Assembly: GCA_021432635.1 (NCBI GenBank)
Contig: MU270036.1
Location: 99,995 to 163,994, forward strand
Direction of reading: 5' to 3'
Length of the DNA stretch: 64,000 nt
Origin: Thozetella sp. PMI_491
Lineage: Eukaryota > Ascomycota > Sordariomycetes > Chaetosphaeriales > Chaetosphaeriaceae
This document shows positions 22,081-34,924 of the stretch, piece after piece (position 1 is the first letter of the stretch; every line of letters begins with the position of its first letter). Under the pieces are notes generated by a model. The model was not told the origin of the DNA. It saw only the letters and a list, made by a program, of their open reading frames with translations, and ran no database searches. A program made the translations under genes and the position numbers.

Positions 22081-23911
22081 GATTTTTCGGATTAGGAATA
22101 GCCGCACTATACGCTGTGATCAAACTCTTCTTTGACCTTAATTATTAGCTCCTGGTATGCTTACTGACTCTAGCCCTTTAGATCTTAAGTCTAACCTGAC
22201 TAGTGTTAAACATAGCTTGGAAAGCATCCCTTATAGGGACTCTACATTGGATCCTTTCTAACTGCTTTACATATCGATTCTTTTTATATATAGCAGCCTT
22301 TAGCTTCTCAGCGAAATAATGTACTTCTAGTGTAGGCTACCACCTAATCGTTCTCCCATTATCATCGTTATCCCCCTCCTTCCACTGTAGGGTGGTGCGC
22401 TTAGTCTCTACCTCATATATATTTTGGCCGAGAGATCGGTAGCGACCGCTGCCAACAACTAGTAATTAGCATCAAGGCTATAAAACAGTTTGATTCTATT
22501 TCGCGCGTCTTGGTACTGCGTCTAAAGAGCCTGTAGATACTGGAGGCTATTCTTAGATTTGGGCTGCTTTTGTGTGTGTTGGGTGGAGAGAGTTTTCGAA
22601 AAGTTTCGATGGCAGCTGAGTGCGTAGGCAAGATTTAACCGCCCGGATTAAGCCATCTCCGAAAATATCATGGCGCAGGAACCACTAGTGTTAAGTCCAA
22701 CTGGTCCATTGGTCATAGTAAATAGAGTTCGTGTGGGAGCCCTGCTGAGTCACATTCAGTCGTCAGTCATCAGAGACAGAAGATTTTCAGCATTCCTCAA
22801 CTCAAAAGAATCATTGCATCTTGTCAAGACTTTCTTCTGACAAGACTTTTCAACAAGGCACCGCCATGACATTGCGAATAAATATGCAGAAAGACGAGAC
22901 GTCACAATTTACCTTCCCGGCTCGAAGTTCTTCCAGGACGTCGACGTCGGAATCGCCCGTCGATGCAGTTCCAGCTGCCATTCCGAAGAGTGCAAGCAGC
23001 AAGAGAAAGGCAGCATAGAGTTACAGACATTTCGCCATCCTCTACGACGGAACTTAGACTTTGTTCAAACAAGTGAAGGATTTCCGGCGATTGCTGCAGT
23101 TTGTTTCGAGGAGCAATCAGACTGACAAGGCTTCGTTCTCAGACTTGGGCGCAATTAGTTGCGCGATGCTCATGTGATCAGCCTTCTCCGGTAAGTACTA
23201 CGGACTCCGCAGGACTGTATGACAGAAGGTAAGAAACTCTCTATCCATAGTTGATCGAACTAATTTAGACAAGCTGCGAATAGGAGTGTGATACAGGAAA
23301 AGCTGTTCTCGGAAGTTCTACGTACAAGCGAACACCATATCTTGCAAAGGTTGACCCCGACTTGGTACCCAGCTCCGTCTCATTGGACCTTTGCACAAAA
23401 ACTGCAGAGAGCATCACTTCGTAAACGCATCGTGGACTTCGCAAGTAGTAAATGAGGTCGGTTTGTGTATCTAGCTGTTGTTGTGCTTTTGATAGATTTG
23501 ATAAATAATGACAAGTGGTTGATGATCCATAATCTGAGGAATTAAAAAGCAGTCTGGTCTGTATTTACATAAAAACGGGAAGGGGGCCTCGCGTGATCCA
23601 TTTTATTAGCCTATCCATATTAGGCCTACATAGCGCCACGGGCGCCGCGGAAGCAAAATACTTGGGCAGCACCATCTAATTCTCAATAGCTAGAGTAAAA
23701 GCAGTCATAATTATAAGCTGTTTTAAGACCCAGCCACTCTTTTAACGGCGAGGTTCCTGGTTTTGTTATTTTCATTCCATTCTGCATTCGATAGGCGACC
23801 GCATTCGTGGCACCTTTTCTCTAGCTATTCAGGCTTCAAATTATGTTAGCTTTCTCGCTATATTATGTCTAAAGATGTCATATACTTTCCAGTTCAGTTC
23901 ACAGTCTAAAT
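22081..23911. other. Intergenic with one orphan open frame
   Basis: Mostly unrecognised, with AT-rich sequence at 22090-22340. From about 22850 to 23120 a plus-strand frame without a start codon reads HRHDIANKYAERRDVTIYLP, then SKFFQDVDVGIARR, then a Cys/His/Glu-rich piece. It looks like coding sequence but has no start or partner exon, so it may be a gene fragment. Nothing is recognised after 23120. Confidence 0.4.
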
Positions 23912-24217
23912 TTAACCGCATGGACCCTCCCAGGCATCGCAGCTATATCGGAAGCCATATGCAGAGCAGCCGCCACCCCCGTTGCATTCGTACACCCAGT
24001 TATCCACCGTGTCGGAGCCACGGACTTGATCGCAGTAGCCGCAGTATTGGCCCTGGTGTGCCCCAACACAGTAACACGCACTAGCTTGATCAAAGGTTTC
24101 TTCAAAGTTGCTGCGGGACTCGAGCTTGGCCTCGGTGGGATGCCCGGGATTTGGAGCGGCAAGGCCTCGATCAAAGAGGGTGAGGGCGATGAAGACAATA
24201 TTGATTCTAGGTTGCAT
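23912..24217 (-). CDS. Small secreted cysteine-rich protein
   Basis: An intact 101-aa frame with a signal peptide (RINIVFIALTLFDRGLA) followed by a ~25-residue propeptide-like stretch and a compact C-terminal domain with eight cysteines. The spacing is C-x-C, then C-x-x-C, then a single C, C after five residues, C, and C near the end. Glycines and aromatics dominate between them (YCGYC, CNGGGGC). Size, secretion signal and even cysteine number are typical of fungal effector-like or antimicrobial small secreted proteins; no specific family is recognised. It is a single exon in gene-poor, repeat-rich surroundings, a common setting for such genes. Confidence 0.6.
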   Translation of the reverse strand: MQPRINIVFIALTLFDRGLAAPNPGHPTEAKLESRSNFEETFDQASACYCVGAHQGQYCGYCDQVRGSDTVDNWVYECNGGGGCSAYGFRYSCDAWEGPCG

Positions 24218-27200
24218 AATGCGAAGTTTGACTTGGGTTAGCAGTTGGGAGCTCGTATTTAAAGATTTGGTTGAGGCATTATCTATCTCTCAGGCCATGA
24301 ACCGCTTACTTATAAGTTTCGCGGCCACGCCATTACGCTCGTGTGTCTTTCCAAACATGACTCGGGAAAGCTATCACTTCACAATGGTATCTCCATAGGT
24401 TGTAGCTCCTCTTCGCCGATATTTCACGGAGCTAGTCTTCCGAGTAATGCAGCAAAGATTAGCATTAGTAGGAGCCTTATGATTATGCCCATGATTGGCT
24501 GAGGTTCAATACTTGATAACGATCGATGATACATGCTTCGGATCATGTCCTAGTCATATCCAAAAAAATATACTTCGTCGGGTCACAAGCCCGGCCGAGC
24601 CCAAAAGGTGACTTGTGTCCGTGGAACCTACTAACAAGAGCTTTGTCGTGTCTCACGATAACGGACTAGCACATTGGCTAGACCAGTAGAAGGTGCCTCT
24701 ATACATCGTATCAACCTCCTCATTCTATATATTTTTTCTTAACAGAAACGGCGGAGACTGACAGCCGCGACAATCACATTGGGCACTTACCACGGCCCGA
24801 GGTGGGTAGGTCATAGCCGCGGCAGGCCAGCAAGGTTGGCAAGCTGCCAAATTGCGCGTCTACACCCATCGGAGTAACCGTACTCACGGCAAAATACAAC
24901 GCACCATGAGCCACCGCCACTCACCGCGGCCTGACCGAGTCGGGCCTATTGATGAAACGGCTATCTTGGGCCAACCTCCCAGACAGGAGCTACCACGAGA
25001 CTCGGATACTGAATACTAATGCTACGAGCGACCGGGGGGCTAGATCAGGGCTCCCCGAGATATTCCCCGCAGTCAGGAGAGCGGACCCACGAAATTCACT
25101 GCGGGCTCTTAAAGCTAGGCGGCACGGTGGGCACAAGAGTGGGCTAGGGTCGCAAGATTATCTTGCAAGGCAACCAATGATACACTACTAGTTGTCAAGA
25201 ACTGTAATTAGTTGAGAAGCACCCAACAGCATCAAGTGGCATCCAGTCATAAGCTACAACAAAGCGAATGAAAATTCCAAAGACTAGTCAGTCTTCAGTC
25301 GTATGTTGCACCTGATATATGTGCACCTTGCAAGAGACAAAATGCTTCGGTCAAGATTTTGGCCAGCCGTCCCTGCCAAGTTATCAGCTGATCTTGGAAA
25401 CAGAGTCTTTACAGGTAATCAAGCTTAACTACTAACCATGCCCTACAGCCCTGCTCGTCTAGTAATGTTTCTCAAGGGTCTGATCGTCGTGTTGGGTGTT
25501 TGATAGATCTGCAAACACTAATAGATAGACTCACACACGACAGACCTAACTCAGGCTAATTCAGATTATGCTCAAAATAGTGGTTTCGATCCCGCTGTGG
25601 GTCAACCCTAAATATATGGCCCGCCAACTTTCTGTAGAGATCCCCCAGGACTAGCTTCAAGCCTACAGCGTAGCAATTTATTAGCCTTATGACGCCCCCA
25701 GGAAGTCCACAAGGAAGCTTATCGAGAGGATAGATTGCCTTTCCCACCGAAATACTATGACTCATGATCTCTTCTGGCGTTTCTCACCTCTCGGTCGTAT
25801 TGCGGCAATTTCGGAAGCATGGACCGAAGTTTGGGAAGTGGTAGATAATCGCGGTGGCTAATATTAAATCGCCGGGCTAGGACCTGATGTCGCCTTGACA
25901 ACAGATGACTTGTGGTGTTCTAATTTGACTAGTGCATCTTGAGGGGCATATGAAGCTCGCGGTTGTTCCAAAGCTCCTGGCTTCCGCCACATACATGAGT
26001 CGTCGCACCAATCATTTTGTGGAACACTCCAGAAACGCGAGTTCACTAGAACTATATTTGAATATACTAAATAAGCGGTTGGATGTGGCAGTCCTACAGT
26101 GCCTAGTGTATGCTTGGAGGAACTTAAAAGCATAGCTAAATTCCGTAAGGTTCCTTTTTTTTTTTTTTTTAACCATCTTCCAGAAATTGGCGCACAAATG
26201 CTGGTGGAGTCCCTAAGCTGTCTCCTAAGTCTGTGGTCCGACGAGGCGTTGAACAAGAAGTAAGACAAAGCTCCATAGCGTTCCCCTTTCTCGCTGATCT
26301 CAGCCAGGCTACCTACCCGGCTCTTCATGGAGCCCACGCGCAGAGAGGATGATATACCCGTCCGGATTCAAGAGCCAGTTGACACCCATCGACGTACGCG
26401 GCTTATAGAACGAGTGTTCCTTCGGGCGCTGTCTTCTAGGGTCGCAGGATATGTCGAGACTTCGACAGCGCCCTATGGAAGATATAGGACCGTGGGACTA
26501 TCATTGCGGTAGAAGCTGGCTGAAAAGCAGCAGTCTATAACCACAGTGACTACTGTCCCTTGCCTACCATAGCTTTGAGACGGGCGAGCTCCACGCCTTT
26601 AAGATACATCTCCCGGCTAGGATCCTCATGGGGAAGAACTAATGCTAAAATCTCCGGTCGACTGGTTCGAGCGGTCAAAGCGCGGCTCTCGCCTGGTGCC
26701 ATGTCCAGAGTAGTAATGTAGATGAAATCTCCCGGCTCAGCTCGAGAGGTGGGGTTTTCAAGAGCCGAAGTCACATTGCAGCATATGTGCTAGCTCTCGG
26801 CGTGTGCGACTGGCGAACTACCGCTGCTTGCCGTTGTGGTATGGATATCAAGGCAATTTACTTTGTTCTCGGGGTATTCTTTGATCATCTGAACTTTTGT
26901 CGCAGATGCTGGAATGGGGGTTTTGTTACAATATACCATCTCCTGGTTCCGCTGTATCACCAGGTGTTCCACTCAAAGTTTTGAACTATTAGCGACTGAA
27001 CTGCGTTTCACTAGCCTTGCCAGTGATATTTAGAAAGAGGGAGAAGCTAGCGTTTGGAACTTTATGTTAGCGAGGCGCGGGTGAACTCGGAATTTGATAT
27101 TAGACGCTAGCGTCTAGTATTCATTGTCAGACACATGCAGGCCTGCGGGCATGAAGTGTAGCTGGGAAGCTCCCTGGGCATTAGGAGGATAGGGCTGTTG

Positions 27201-28130
27201 CGTGAAGTTAATCGCCCATCAAATAGCTCGACCTTCGCTGCTGCTCAGATATGCTTTCCCTAAAAGAACTTTAAAGATAATCAAGAGTTTTACCCGACTA
27301 AAGCCTGCTAAAGCCTGATTACCTTTTGCACTTAATCATTTAAAGGAGGTCTGCCAGCCCTATCAATAGCGAGATATTGCAAGTAAGTTTGTCTTACTTT
27401 CGGATATGTATTGCATATTCCAGTTGTGCTCCTTGGCGCGCTTGGAGGTACCGTGACCATCCTTCTATTAGTCGGGTTTCAAGAAGGCGGCGCGGACAAC
27501 CTTGAATATTCTAGCATGCTGGCTAAAAGTATTGCTCATTGCCTAATTTGGCCTATAAAGAGCGCGATGCGCGGTTATCTTGGTACGCCATTAGGTGCAG
27601 AGTAATCGTGAAATGCGCTACTGAGGGCTGGATTCACTGGCTTGAAGGGTTGGTTGGTGTGGCGTTGGTAGGTTTGGCGGTGCGGAGTAGGTTTCGCGGT
27701 CCAGAGTAGGTTTGCACACCTGCCAAGCATGGATGGAGAGGTGCTGTCGCGTTCTGCGAAAAGAGCTTTGCTACTGCAATACAGGAGTTACTTTGTATCG
27801 ATACCCTAAGTACGTCCTTCAAATCACAATCAGATTGAAATTTGACAAATGTTATAGCACTTTTTGCCTCGATACTCGCCGTCGTCCTCGTCCGCCGGTG
27901 ACTTTATCCGATTCAGTCTCCTGTGAACTATTAACCCCTCTCATGCTCATCATTGTTATCAATCCTCCTTATCTTCCTTGTCCTCCTGTCCTCCCCTCCC
28001 TCTGCCTCATTCTCCTCCTTTCACTGCTTTCATCCATCCCCTCACCCTCCCCTCTAGAGCTCAGAGGGACCAGGCTGGAAATCTTGCAATAGTTCGGTAG
28101 GGAGAATGTCTTTGTCTCGGCTGTCGTTAT
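24218..28130. other. Gene-poor stretch, nothing firmly supported
   Basis: Many short open frames overlap on both strands. The minus-strand frames at 25864-26337 (157 aa) and 26550-26774 (74 aa) have plausible composition but no start, splice or domain support. A 12-base T run near 26155 lies inside the former. From 27900 to 28080 the plus strand is pyrimidine-rich. This region may hold eroded genes that I cannot identify. Confidence 0.45.
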
Positions 28131-29336
28131 ACTAGCTAGGGTTTGCTTATAAGAATAGTCCGAGAAGGGGATAGGACACTCTATTTGTAAGGCATGCTAT
28201 CTTTGACCAGGACGATAGAATTTGGAGAGAACTGAGCTATGACAGCGTCCCGTATTGTGGCGTGAATATAGGCGTAGCTTGACCTAACAGAGGTTACGTG
28301 ACGCAATGTAGTAGTAAAATGTTAGCTAAGCCTGGCGACCTCTTGACCTAAGTAGCTGTATAGACTAAGGAGAGCTCTTAGGCTTTACGGGTTTAGGGAG
28401 ACGTAGTAGGTATATATGTTGGCTAGGCTGTTTTATATTGTATGTTAATAAATACTAGGAAGGAAGATAGTGGGAGAGGCGTCTAAAGTGGAAGGCCTAG
28501 ATAGAGTCTGTGCGCTACGACACGCGAAATAATAGTATAAAGGAATCGCTTAATAAAAGATAGATATATATGAAGCTACTACTTCCTTGTAGTTGCTTAG
28601 CTTTATATGGCTGTAGATAGTATTTATTTTTAGGAATGTCTTTATAGTAGTAGTATAAGTCAAGCTTATATATAGATGAAACTAGATCTTTTAGCTATAC
28701 ATTATAGTAAGAACTGTACTTATAAGAACTAGTATATTATAGTGTAGAATAAGGATTAATACTTATGGAGTTTTAGATTACCTTTAAAGTACTAGTGATT
28801 TAATTCTTTATATATAAGGCTTTTAAGTAGTAAATTATTTACTACTTACTTTGTATAATATTAGGCTTATATACAAGGTAATTTATCTTTAGCAAGCCTG
28901 AAGAGTTAAGTTATATACATATGTAAAATAAAAAAATTGTTAATCTATATAATACATACTGTACCTAGTATCTCTAAGTACAGTGAAAATCTAGTAATAA
29001 TTGTAATTGATCTACTTTTCCGCTCGCTCCGCCTTTGGCCCCAGCTTGAGTTGCACGACTGGACTCTTGACAAGGATTCATATAGAAAACATAATTATTT
29101 CTCGGAAGCAAGGGCATGCGATGGTTATATCTGCTGTTTATCAATCATTGCCTAGATAGCGATAGGAATTATGGCGCTGATGATCCTCGCCCTGCTTCTT
29201 GATCTGTAGCAAGCTAATAAAGAGGATTTAGGGTGCTTGGATGACCTCCGGCCACGTGGCCACTCGTATGCATTTGGCGCCAAAAATCGTTCCCCAGCCG
29301 CGGCTTGTGGTCCTTCAGCGTACACAAGTGCCCTGG
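28131..29336. other. AT-rich tract grading into promoter side of next locus
   Basis: From about 28300 to 28990 the sequence is AT-rich with frequent TA-words and no open frame, resembling the RIP-like block at the left edge. After 29000 the composition returns to normal. No gene is supported. Confidence 0.55.
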
Positions 29337-30888
29337 CTACGGTAGCGGCGGATGTCCAGTCAGGGCCAACGCTCCTAGCCCGGCGACTAAGTCTCTGACA
29401 TTAGAGGGATCAGGCTCTGATTCAGTCTCTCGTAACTCCAGCAGGTCCCATAACAGGACTTCGAGCGTCGTGGCTAGTGAAAGAAAAGCGAGGCTCGCGG
29501 GTTCGAGATCTATGATACTGTTGGAGCGACTACTCCCCGTAATGCAACGCCTGAGGCTTTGGAAACCTTCCAACACTTTCTTTCTCAGGCCTGTGTTTCC
29601 AAACCAGCCTCGGGTATCCCATGACTTGGTGACCAGCTGGAAGGTCTCCTCGGCCGCCTGATGCAGGGCTTTACGGTTCACTTCGTCATACGCGAGCGGT
29701 CGGCCCGCCTCTTCAAGGCTGTGCATCTTGCGCAGGACCAAGCTTGTGTCGTTGCACTGTGTCGTCAGACCGCTGCCCAGCAGGCTATCGTACAGGTCTA
29801 AGGCAGTCCAAGACGTGTCATCTGGCGGCCGCGATATGCTCGTGATGGTCGCGTCGAGGGCCTCTAGTTTTTCCGAATAGAGTAGGGCGAAATCATTCCA
29901 GGATTTCCTGGTATCTGGTGAGCCTCTCTCCCGTCTTCTTTTCTTGGGACAAGAAAGGGCACAGTATTGTTGCTTACCTCGGGCTCACCTTATAGCATCC
30001 GCTGCGGGCATCGGCAGAAGACCCGATGGCATCTCCCAGGAGGGGCCCGACCTGGGTCCTTGCAAACAATTGCGAACAAGTTACCCGCAGGCTCTCCATC
30101 CACCTTTGGTCCCAAGCCGGCTTGTCGATCCGCCGGTCGCGGTAGACTTCGCACGTTTCGGCCACCACGAGGCACAGGAGCTGACGCAGGCAGCTATGCT
30201 CGCTCAGATAGCTCAGCGCCGAGCTAGGGTGGAAGCCGTTGACCTTGCGGATCTTGGTCATGGTCTTGGCCGAGTTCCTCAACCGGACCGTGTCGCACTT
30301 GGGCCTCTGCCCCACGCCCACGCCCTCGAGCTTGTAGGCGTCCCCCTTGCAATCAGGCTCGCCGCGCGGCATCCAGATACGCCCCGCGCAGAGTACCACA
30401 TCTGGCTCCTTCGCACAGAAGGCATCGACCGATGTAGAGAACGTCTCACGCATCGCCTTCACGCCTAACTTGGTCCTTTCTCGCTCGGGAGTATAGGGGA
30501 GCAGGTCGATGACGGTCACGTCGGTGAGCAGGTCCACAGTGCCGCAAGAGACAGCGGAGAAGAGCTCCTGTAGAGCGTCCAATGTACGGCAGTCCTGAAT
30601 CACGGCTTGTGCCCCTTGTTCGAATGGATGATTGTCGCGAGGTTGCTGCAGCACCACCGCGATGCCCCCGGTCGAGGCGGGACCCGCTAGCGCCGTCGTC
30701 ACGTCGATCTCGGCGGATGGTCGACCCCATCGCTGCCCGGCGGCCCGGAGGATGCTCAAGTGCTCGCCGACAGGCGCGTGGGCCACCGGAAGCAGCACCG
30801 GCCCGAAGAGCTTGCGGATGCGGTGGTCGATCGCCACATCGAGGCAGACGCTAGCGGGGATGTTCTGGGCGGCCATGTTGGCGGCCAT
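29337..30888 (-). CDS. Hypothetical protein, 493 aa (2 exons)
   Basis: Exons 30888..29978 and 29907..29337 join in phase 2 across a 70-nt intron (donor GTAAGC, acceptor ACCAG) to give 493 aa. I do not recognise the family. The N-terminal half contains LFGPVLLPVAHAPVGEHL, TALAGPASTGGIAVVLQQP, DLLTDVTVIDLLPYTPE and DVVLCAGRIWMP, alternating strand-like and loop segments as in an alpha/beta domain. The C-terminal half is helical (SWNDFALLYSEKLEALDAT, then ETFQLVTKSW and FLSLATTLEVLLWDLLEL). No signal peptide or membrane segment is evident, and the frame is intact. An in-frame second ATG lies four codons downstream of the first. Confidence 0.65.
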
Positions 30889-32849
30889 GTTTTGTTACAG
30901 AAAGCCAGAGCAGGGAAGAGAAGTTTGCAACGGAGCGATTATTACTAGCTGAGACTTGGCTATATAAGTGAGCGGCGCTAGGCAGACATGTAGGTGTCCC
31001 TTCCTGGCTAGTGCAGTTAGGCTTTAATTACGGCCTGTGCATGGCGCTGTAACTGAAGGGCTGCAGGAGGGCGATGGTAGGAGCGGCGGTAGGGCCGCGA
31101 GTCTCATTGGCCAGTGGCGTGTAAACCGCTCCATGGCGGGTATCGAGAAGGAACACGACGAACGCCACTCGACTGATATGATAGCGTGCGTCTCGTTGTG
31201 TGGCCGTGGTCAGAGGCCTCCGAAACATCGGTGGGAAACACAACAGCACTTGGCGGACTACAATGGACACGCATATATGTGTACCAAGGATGAGTGTGTA
31301 TTAACTATATAAGAATGGGAGTCTTGAGATAGCACTATCAAGGCGGAAATCTGATAAGTTACGAAGCTAGATAGAACCTAGATGCCTCTCCTCTCTATGC
31401 GTGGAACGTAATGTTACATCATTAGAGCAATTTATTGCCTAGATGGAGTCCAGCAGGGAGACGGTGATGGCGCCGGTCTGGACAGCAGCGCCGAGAGTGA
31501 AGAGGATGGCTGTTTTACCCCAGGCCTAGTCCGTGTTGGTCGATGGTGAAGGTGGGGTAAGGCAGGTCGCTCAATAGGTGGGGGGGAGACGATAGTAGAC
31601 CTTTTCGATACGAAGAATGCAAGACTAGGAGGAAGACTGCAGGTTGTGCGAGGCGCTGGGCGTGGGAGCCTAATAGCGTAGCTGGGCTTAGCTCACGATG
31701 CGGCCCAGCTTTGCTGTGGCTTCCTTGCGTTGGCATCTGGTGTAAAAGGCCATTACATGACTGGTTGACTGTTGGCTAGTAGCAACGACCAGCGACGCTG
31801 TGGATGGGTATTGCGTCTATTGTGCAGCCTAAGGTTATTGAGCGGCAGCAAATCGCAAGTGGCCTCAGATGAGAGGACGGCAATAGCGCCTGACAGAAGG
31901 CATACGATGTTGTGGCAGGCGGGTATATTGGCACGGGTGTTTAGCTCGAACGCGTCTCGGGCGTGACACGAATCTTCAAGCATCCCATATGAATGTGTAC
32001 CCTTGAGAGGGTTACTGCTATAGACGATATACCTAGAACTATACAGCAGCCTGCCATGTCCTATCAAAGCAGAACTCTGTCGGAGAGGGAAGGCATTCCG
32101 ACTATAAACACTTAGATACAAGTAGCCTATGCTCGGACTGTTTGAGAAATCCACCCTAGGGGCAAGCTGATGGGCTAGGGCCGGCACGTCCCGCGTGGGG
32201 CTCGCCGCGTTTCGTCAAGCCCATAGGCAGCTGTGGCCTGGTGCACAGCACTCCAGCGTTTCATTTGGCTTCCGCAATTCCTTAACGTATGTTTTTGTCA
32301 AACTCTCAGACAAATGTAGATCGCTCTATCCCTGTCTCTACGAGGCCCTTTGACCTTTGACATGTGCTTCTATTTGCCTAATTTGGCGACGCCCTATTGC
32401 GCCGAAACACACAGCTATCGTCATCTTATCATCTGGGTCATAGTCGCTACCAGAGTATAGGATTACCTATATGGTTTTGCTTAAGACTATGTTTGCTATC
32501 GTTGTAATTTTGTTAGAATGCTAGAGTATGGGTAAGGGGCGACTCCTGGGGGGTAGGGAGTGCTTAGGCTGGACCAGGGGACAGCTATGACGCGACAAAT
32601 GATTCGCTGTATAGCCTGATGGGTGGTTACCCTGCTGCCTGTTGTTAGAACTGGTACCGATCCCGTGACCCAGCCCCGCACGGCTCGATACCACTCCCTA
32701 ATCCATAAGCTAGTAACCTTTTCCCCGCGACGGCTCGCGTCATACAGATTAATGCCTTATGTTATATATCTGTTATATTACGGCGATATAAGAGCCATTT
32801 CCCGGACCAAAGATTTTGCTAAAGTCACTTATAATACAATCCTCTCCCA
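30889..32849. other. Intergenic, no supported gene
   Basis: Several open frames up to 144 codons (31753-32187, minus) overlap smaller frames on the other strand and show no motif, start context or splice partner. I treat them as chance. The right end merges into AT-rich sequence that leads into the HET remnant. Confidence 0.5.
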
Positions 32850-33690
32850 CATATAGGGCGCCAAAAAGATCAGCTTATAAGATCTCAGTGACAACACTAG
32901 CCTAAGCAAGTATAGCTATGATAAGATTTGCTTCTACAACGAATAAGCCTAGTATAACAACCTATCCTTTTTCTAGATCGAAACCTACTATATCGATAAG
33001 GAAAACGCCATTAAGCTATAAAAATCTATTAATTATATATTTTGCTAGTACTGTAATATAGCCTAACGCTATATCTATCTTAACGATATATCTATAACGC
33101 CTCTAGGTAGGCCGTCCTAGGTAAAGCAAAAGCTTATAAATACAACAGCCTCCTACACTATCCAGCCCACCAACCCACCTTGACCAACAAAATTTCAGAA
33201 GAGCTATTGGTTCACTTACAGATAAACACTCTAAGAACTCCTGGCGCTAGTATCGGAAGAATTCTTCTCTAGAGAAGATAGCCTATTTAGTAGTAAGAGT
33301 TCTCTTAAGTAGAGTATCTGCGACGTAACTACTATTCCTATTAAAACGCTAAGAAACAGCTGGCTGTCTAATTTTTCCATCTTAGACCAGGTCTGTTAGA
33401 TAGACAGCTACGAGACTGTACATAAAGAAGACATAGCCTATACACTGCTAGGTATCTTCAACATCCAAATACCACTTATCTATGGCAAGGGAAGAGCAAA
33501 GGCGTGGGAACAGCTGCGAAAGGAGGTTGACCAGGCTACCAAGCCCCCGCCGATACCAGTATCCGAATTCGACAAGCCACAAGAGTGCCTTCAGCTGTTT
33601 CGTCTCACCAACAGCGACAGGGACGCCACATATGATTGGTACAAAGATCGCGCGGAAGACCGAGTTGAAGACACATGTCTCTGAAGGACG
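32850..33690 (+). pseudogene. HET-domain gene remnant with RIP-type stops
   Basis: Reading through stops, the plus strand gives the HET domain order: a Y/C-rich block with KICFYNE, then IETYYIDKENAIKL (usual VDTCCIDK), SINYIFC, RYIYLND, SWFTYR-stop-TL-stop-ELLA (usual WFTRGWTLQELLA), FFSRE, EDIAYTLLGIFNI and PLIYGKGRAKAWEQL. Stops fall where the family has Gln or Trp, as C-to-T or G-to-A mutation would produce. The 5' two thirds are strongly AT-shifted; from 33440 on, composition is normal and the frame stays open to a stop at about 33686. HET domains trigger heterokaryon-incompatibility cell death in fungi; this copy cannot be functional. Confidence 0.82.
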
Positions 33691-34119
33691 GCGACGCATA
33701 CCCTGTACAAGTGACAATAATTCAGAGAGCGACTTGGACGATCCCCTTGATGACAACGAGGGCAATTTATACGTCATATTTGAGGACAATGTGGTAATGC
33801 TGTGGGATTATTGTCTTGTTGTAGAGATTAAGGGATGAGCTAAGTTTGAGATGTATAATTTTATGCAGCTGTTGACAAGGAAATGGCTAGAGGTATTGGG
33901 CTAGTAGGAGAGACTCTAGTAATAGTATGTGGAGCAGATGGCGGTGGCATTTCTAACTAGACGATATAAGAACTAAGCGATATATGGGAGGCTATTTGTA
34001 TATGTCTAAGCTACACGGAGGTATTAACTAAAGGATGATAGACAAGAGGAATGGGTGACTCTCTTGTATAACAGGGGGTGCTATATATGGTTGTAAGGGA
34101 AATACGACATCGCGGAGCA
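33691..34119. other. Between HET and TPR remnants
   Basis: AT-rich sequence with no recognisable coding. It may be the eroded central part of a gene that ran from the HET domain to the TPR tail, but no NACHT or NB-ARC motif can be read. Confidence 0.4.
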
Positions 34120-34471
34120 GATGGTAAGAAATGCTTGGTGGGCTCGAGAGAAGCGGCTCGGGAAGGATGATATAGTGAATCTAAGCAGCAAGTCATTATT
34201 TGCATTGGTAGTTAAGGACCGAGGCCGGTGGGATGAGGCTGAGAGGCTGGAGGTGGAGGTGATGCAGACTGGCAAGACCAAGCTCGGGGCGGACCACCCC
34301 TCTACGCCAACGAGTATGAACAACCTGGCGCTCACTTGGAAGAGCCTTGGCCGTGCCGCAGATGCCTTGGCTCTGAGGGAATGTTGTGTCCAGGCTTGTA
34401 AACGCGGTCTAGGTGTCCAGCACCCGCATACACAGATTTCTATGGCGACACTGGAGGAATGGAACCGTTGA
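34120..34471 (+). pseudogene. TPR-tail remnant of an NLR-type gene
   Basis: A 116-codon open frame contains two tetratricopeptide units of the kinesin-light-chain type: RWDEAERLEVEVMQTGKTKL, then ADHPSTPTSMNNLALTWKSL, followed by DALALRECCVQACKRGLG and QHPHTQISMATLEEW. These are the usual C-terminal repeats of fungal NB-ARC/NACHT-TPR proteins. No NTPase domain precedes it, so it is a stranded tail. A related copy lies in opposite orientation at about 35.1 kb. Confidence 0.75.
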
Positions 34472-34924
34472 AAGCCCTCTATACACGATACAGTGGTAGA
34501 ACTACTGTTTAACTACGTGTACTGGTAGTACTTAGCAAGTGCTATACTATGAGAAACCGTAAAAGCAAACCGTTTTCTCGTGAGGCCGTTTAGTGTACTT
34601 GGATTGTAAGCCTGTAGTGGCCATCCGACAGTGTTCAGAAGATATCAGCACTGTGATTTAGGCTTATTTGGAGGGCTACGCAATGGTCTAAACCCTTGGG
34701 GGTTCCCGCTCGCCTCAATGTCCTATCCTCGACAATTGAAACATGCTTGCTAGGGCGCACTGTAGTTTGCAACACCAGATTCGTTGCTGTGCAGGGTATT
34801 GCTAAAGACTTTCCACGACCCTTCACCCGTTTCAACAAAACATAGTTTCTCGGTATCCAAGTGATCTGCTTCCAAACCTCGACCCGTTTGGCTATGTTTC
34901 ACACATTCCCCTCAATTACTCCCT

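Noticed and set aside
31753-32187. 144-codon minus-strand frame
   Set aside because: No motif, no splice partner, and overlapping frames on the other strand; consistent with chance.
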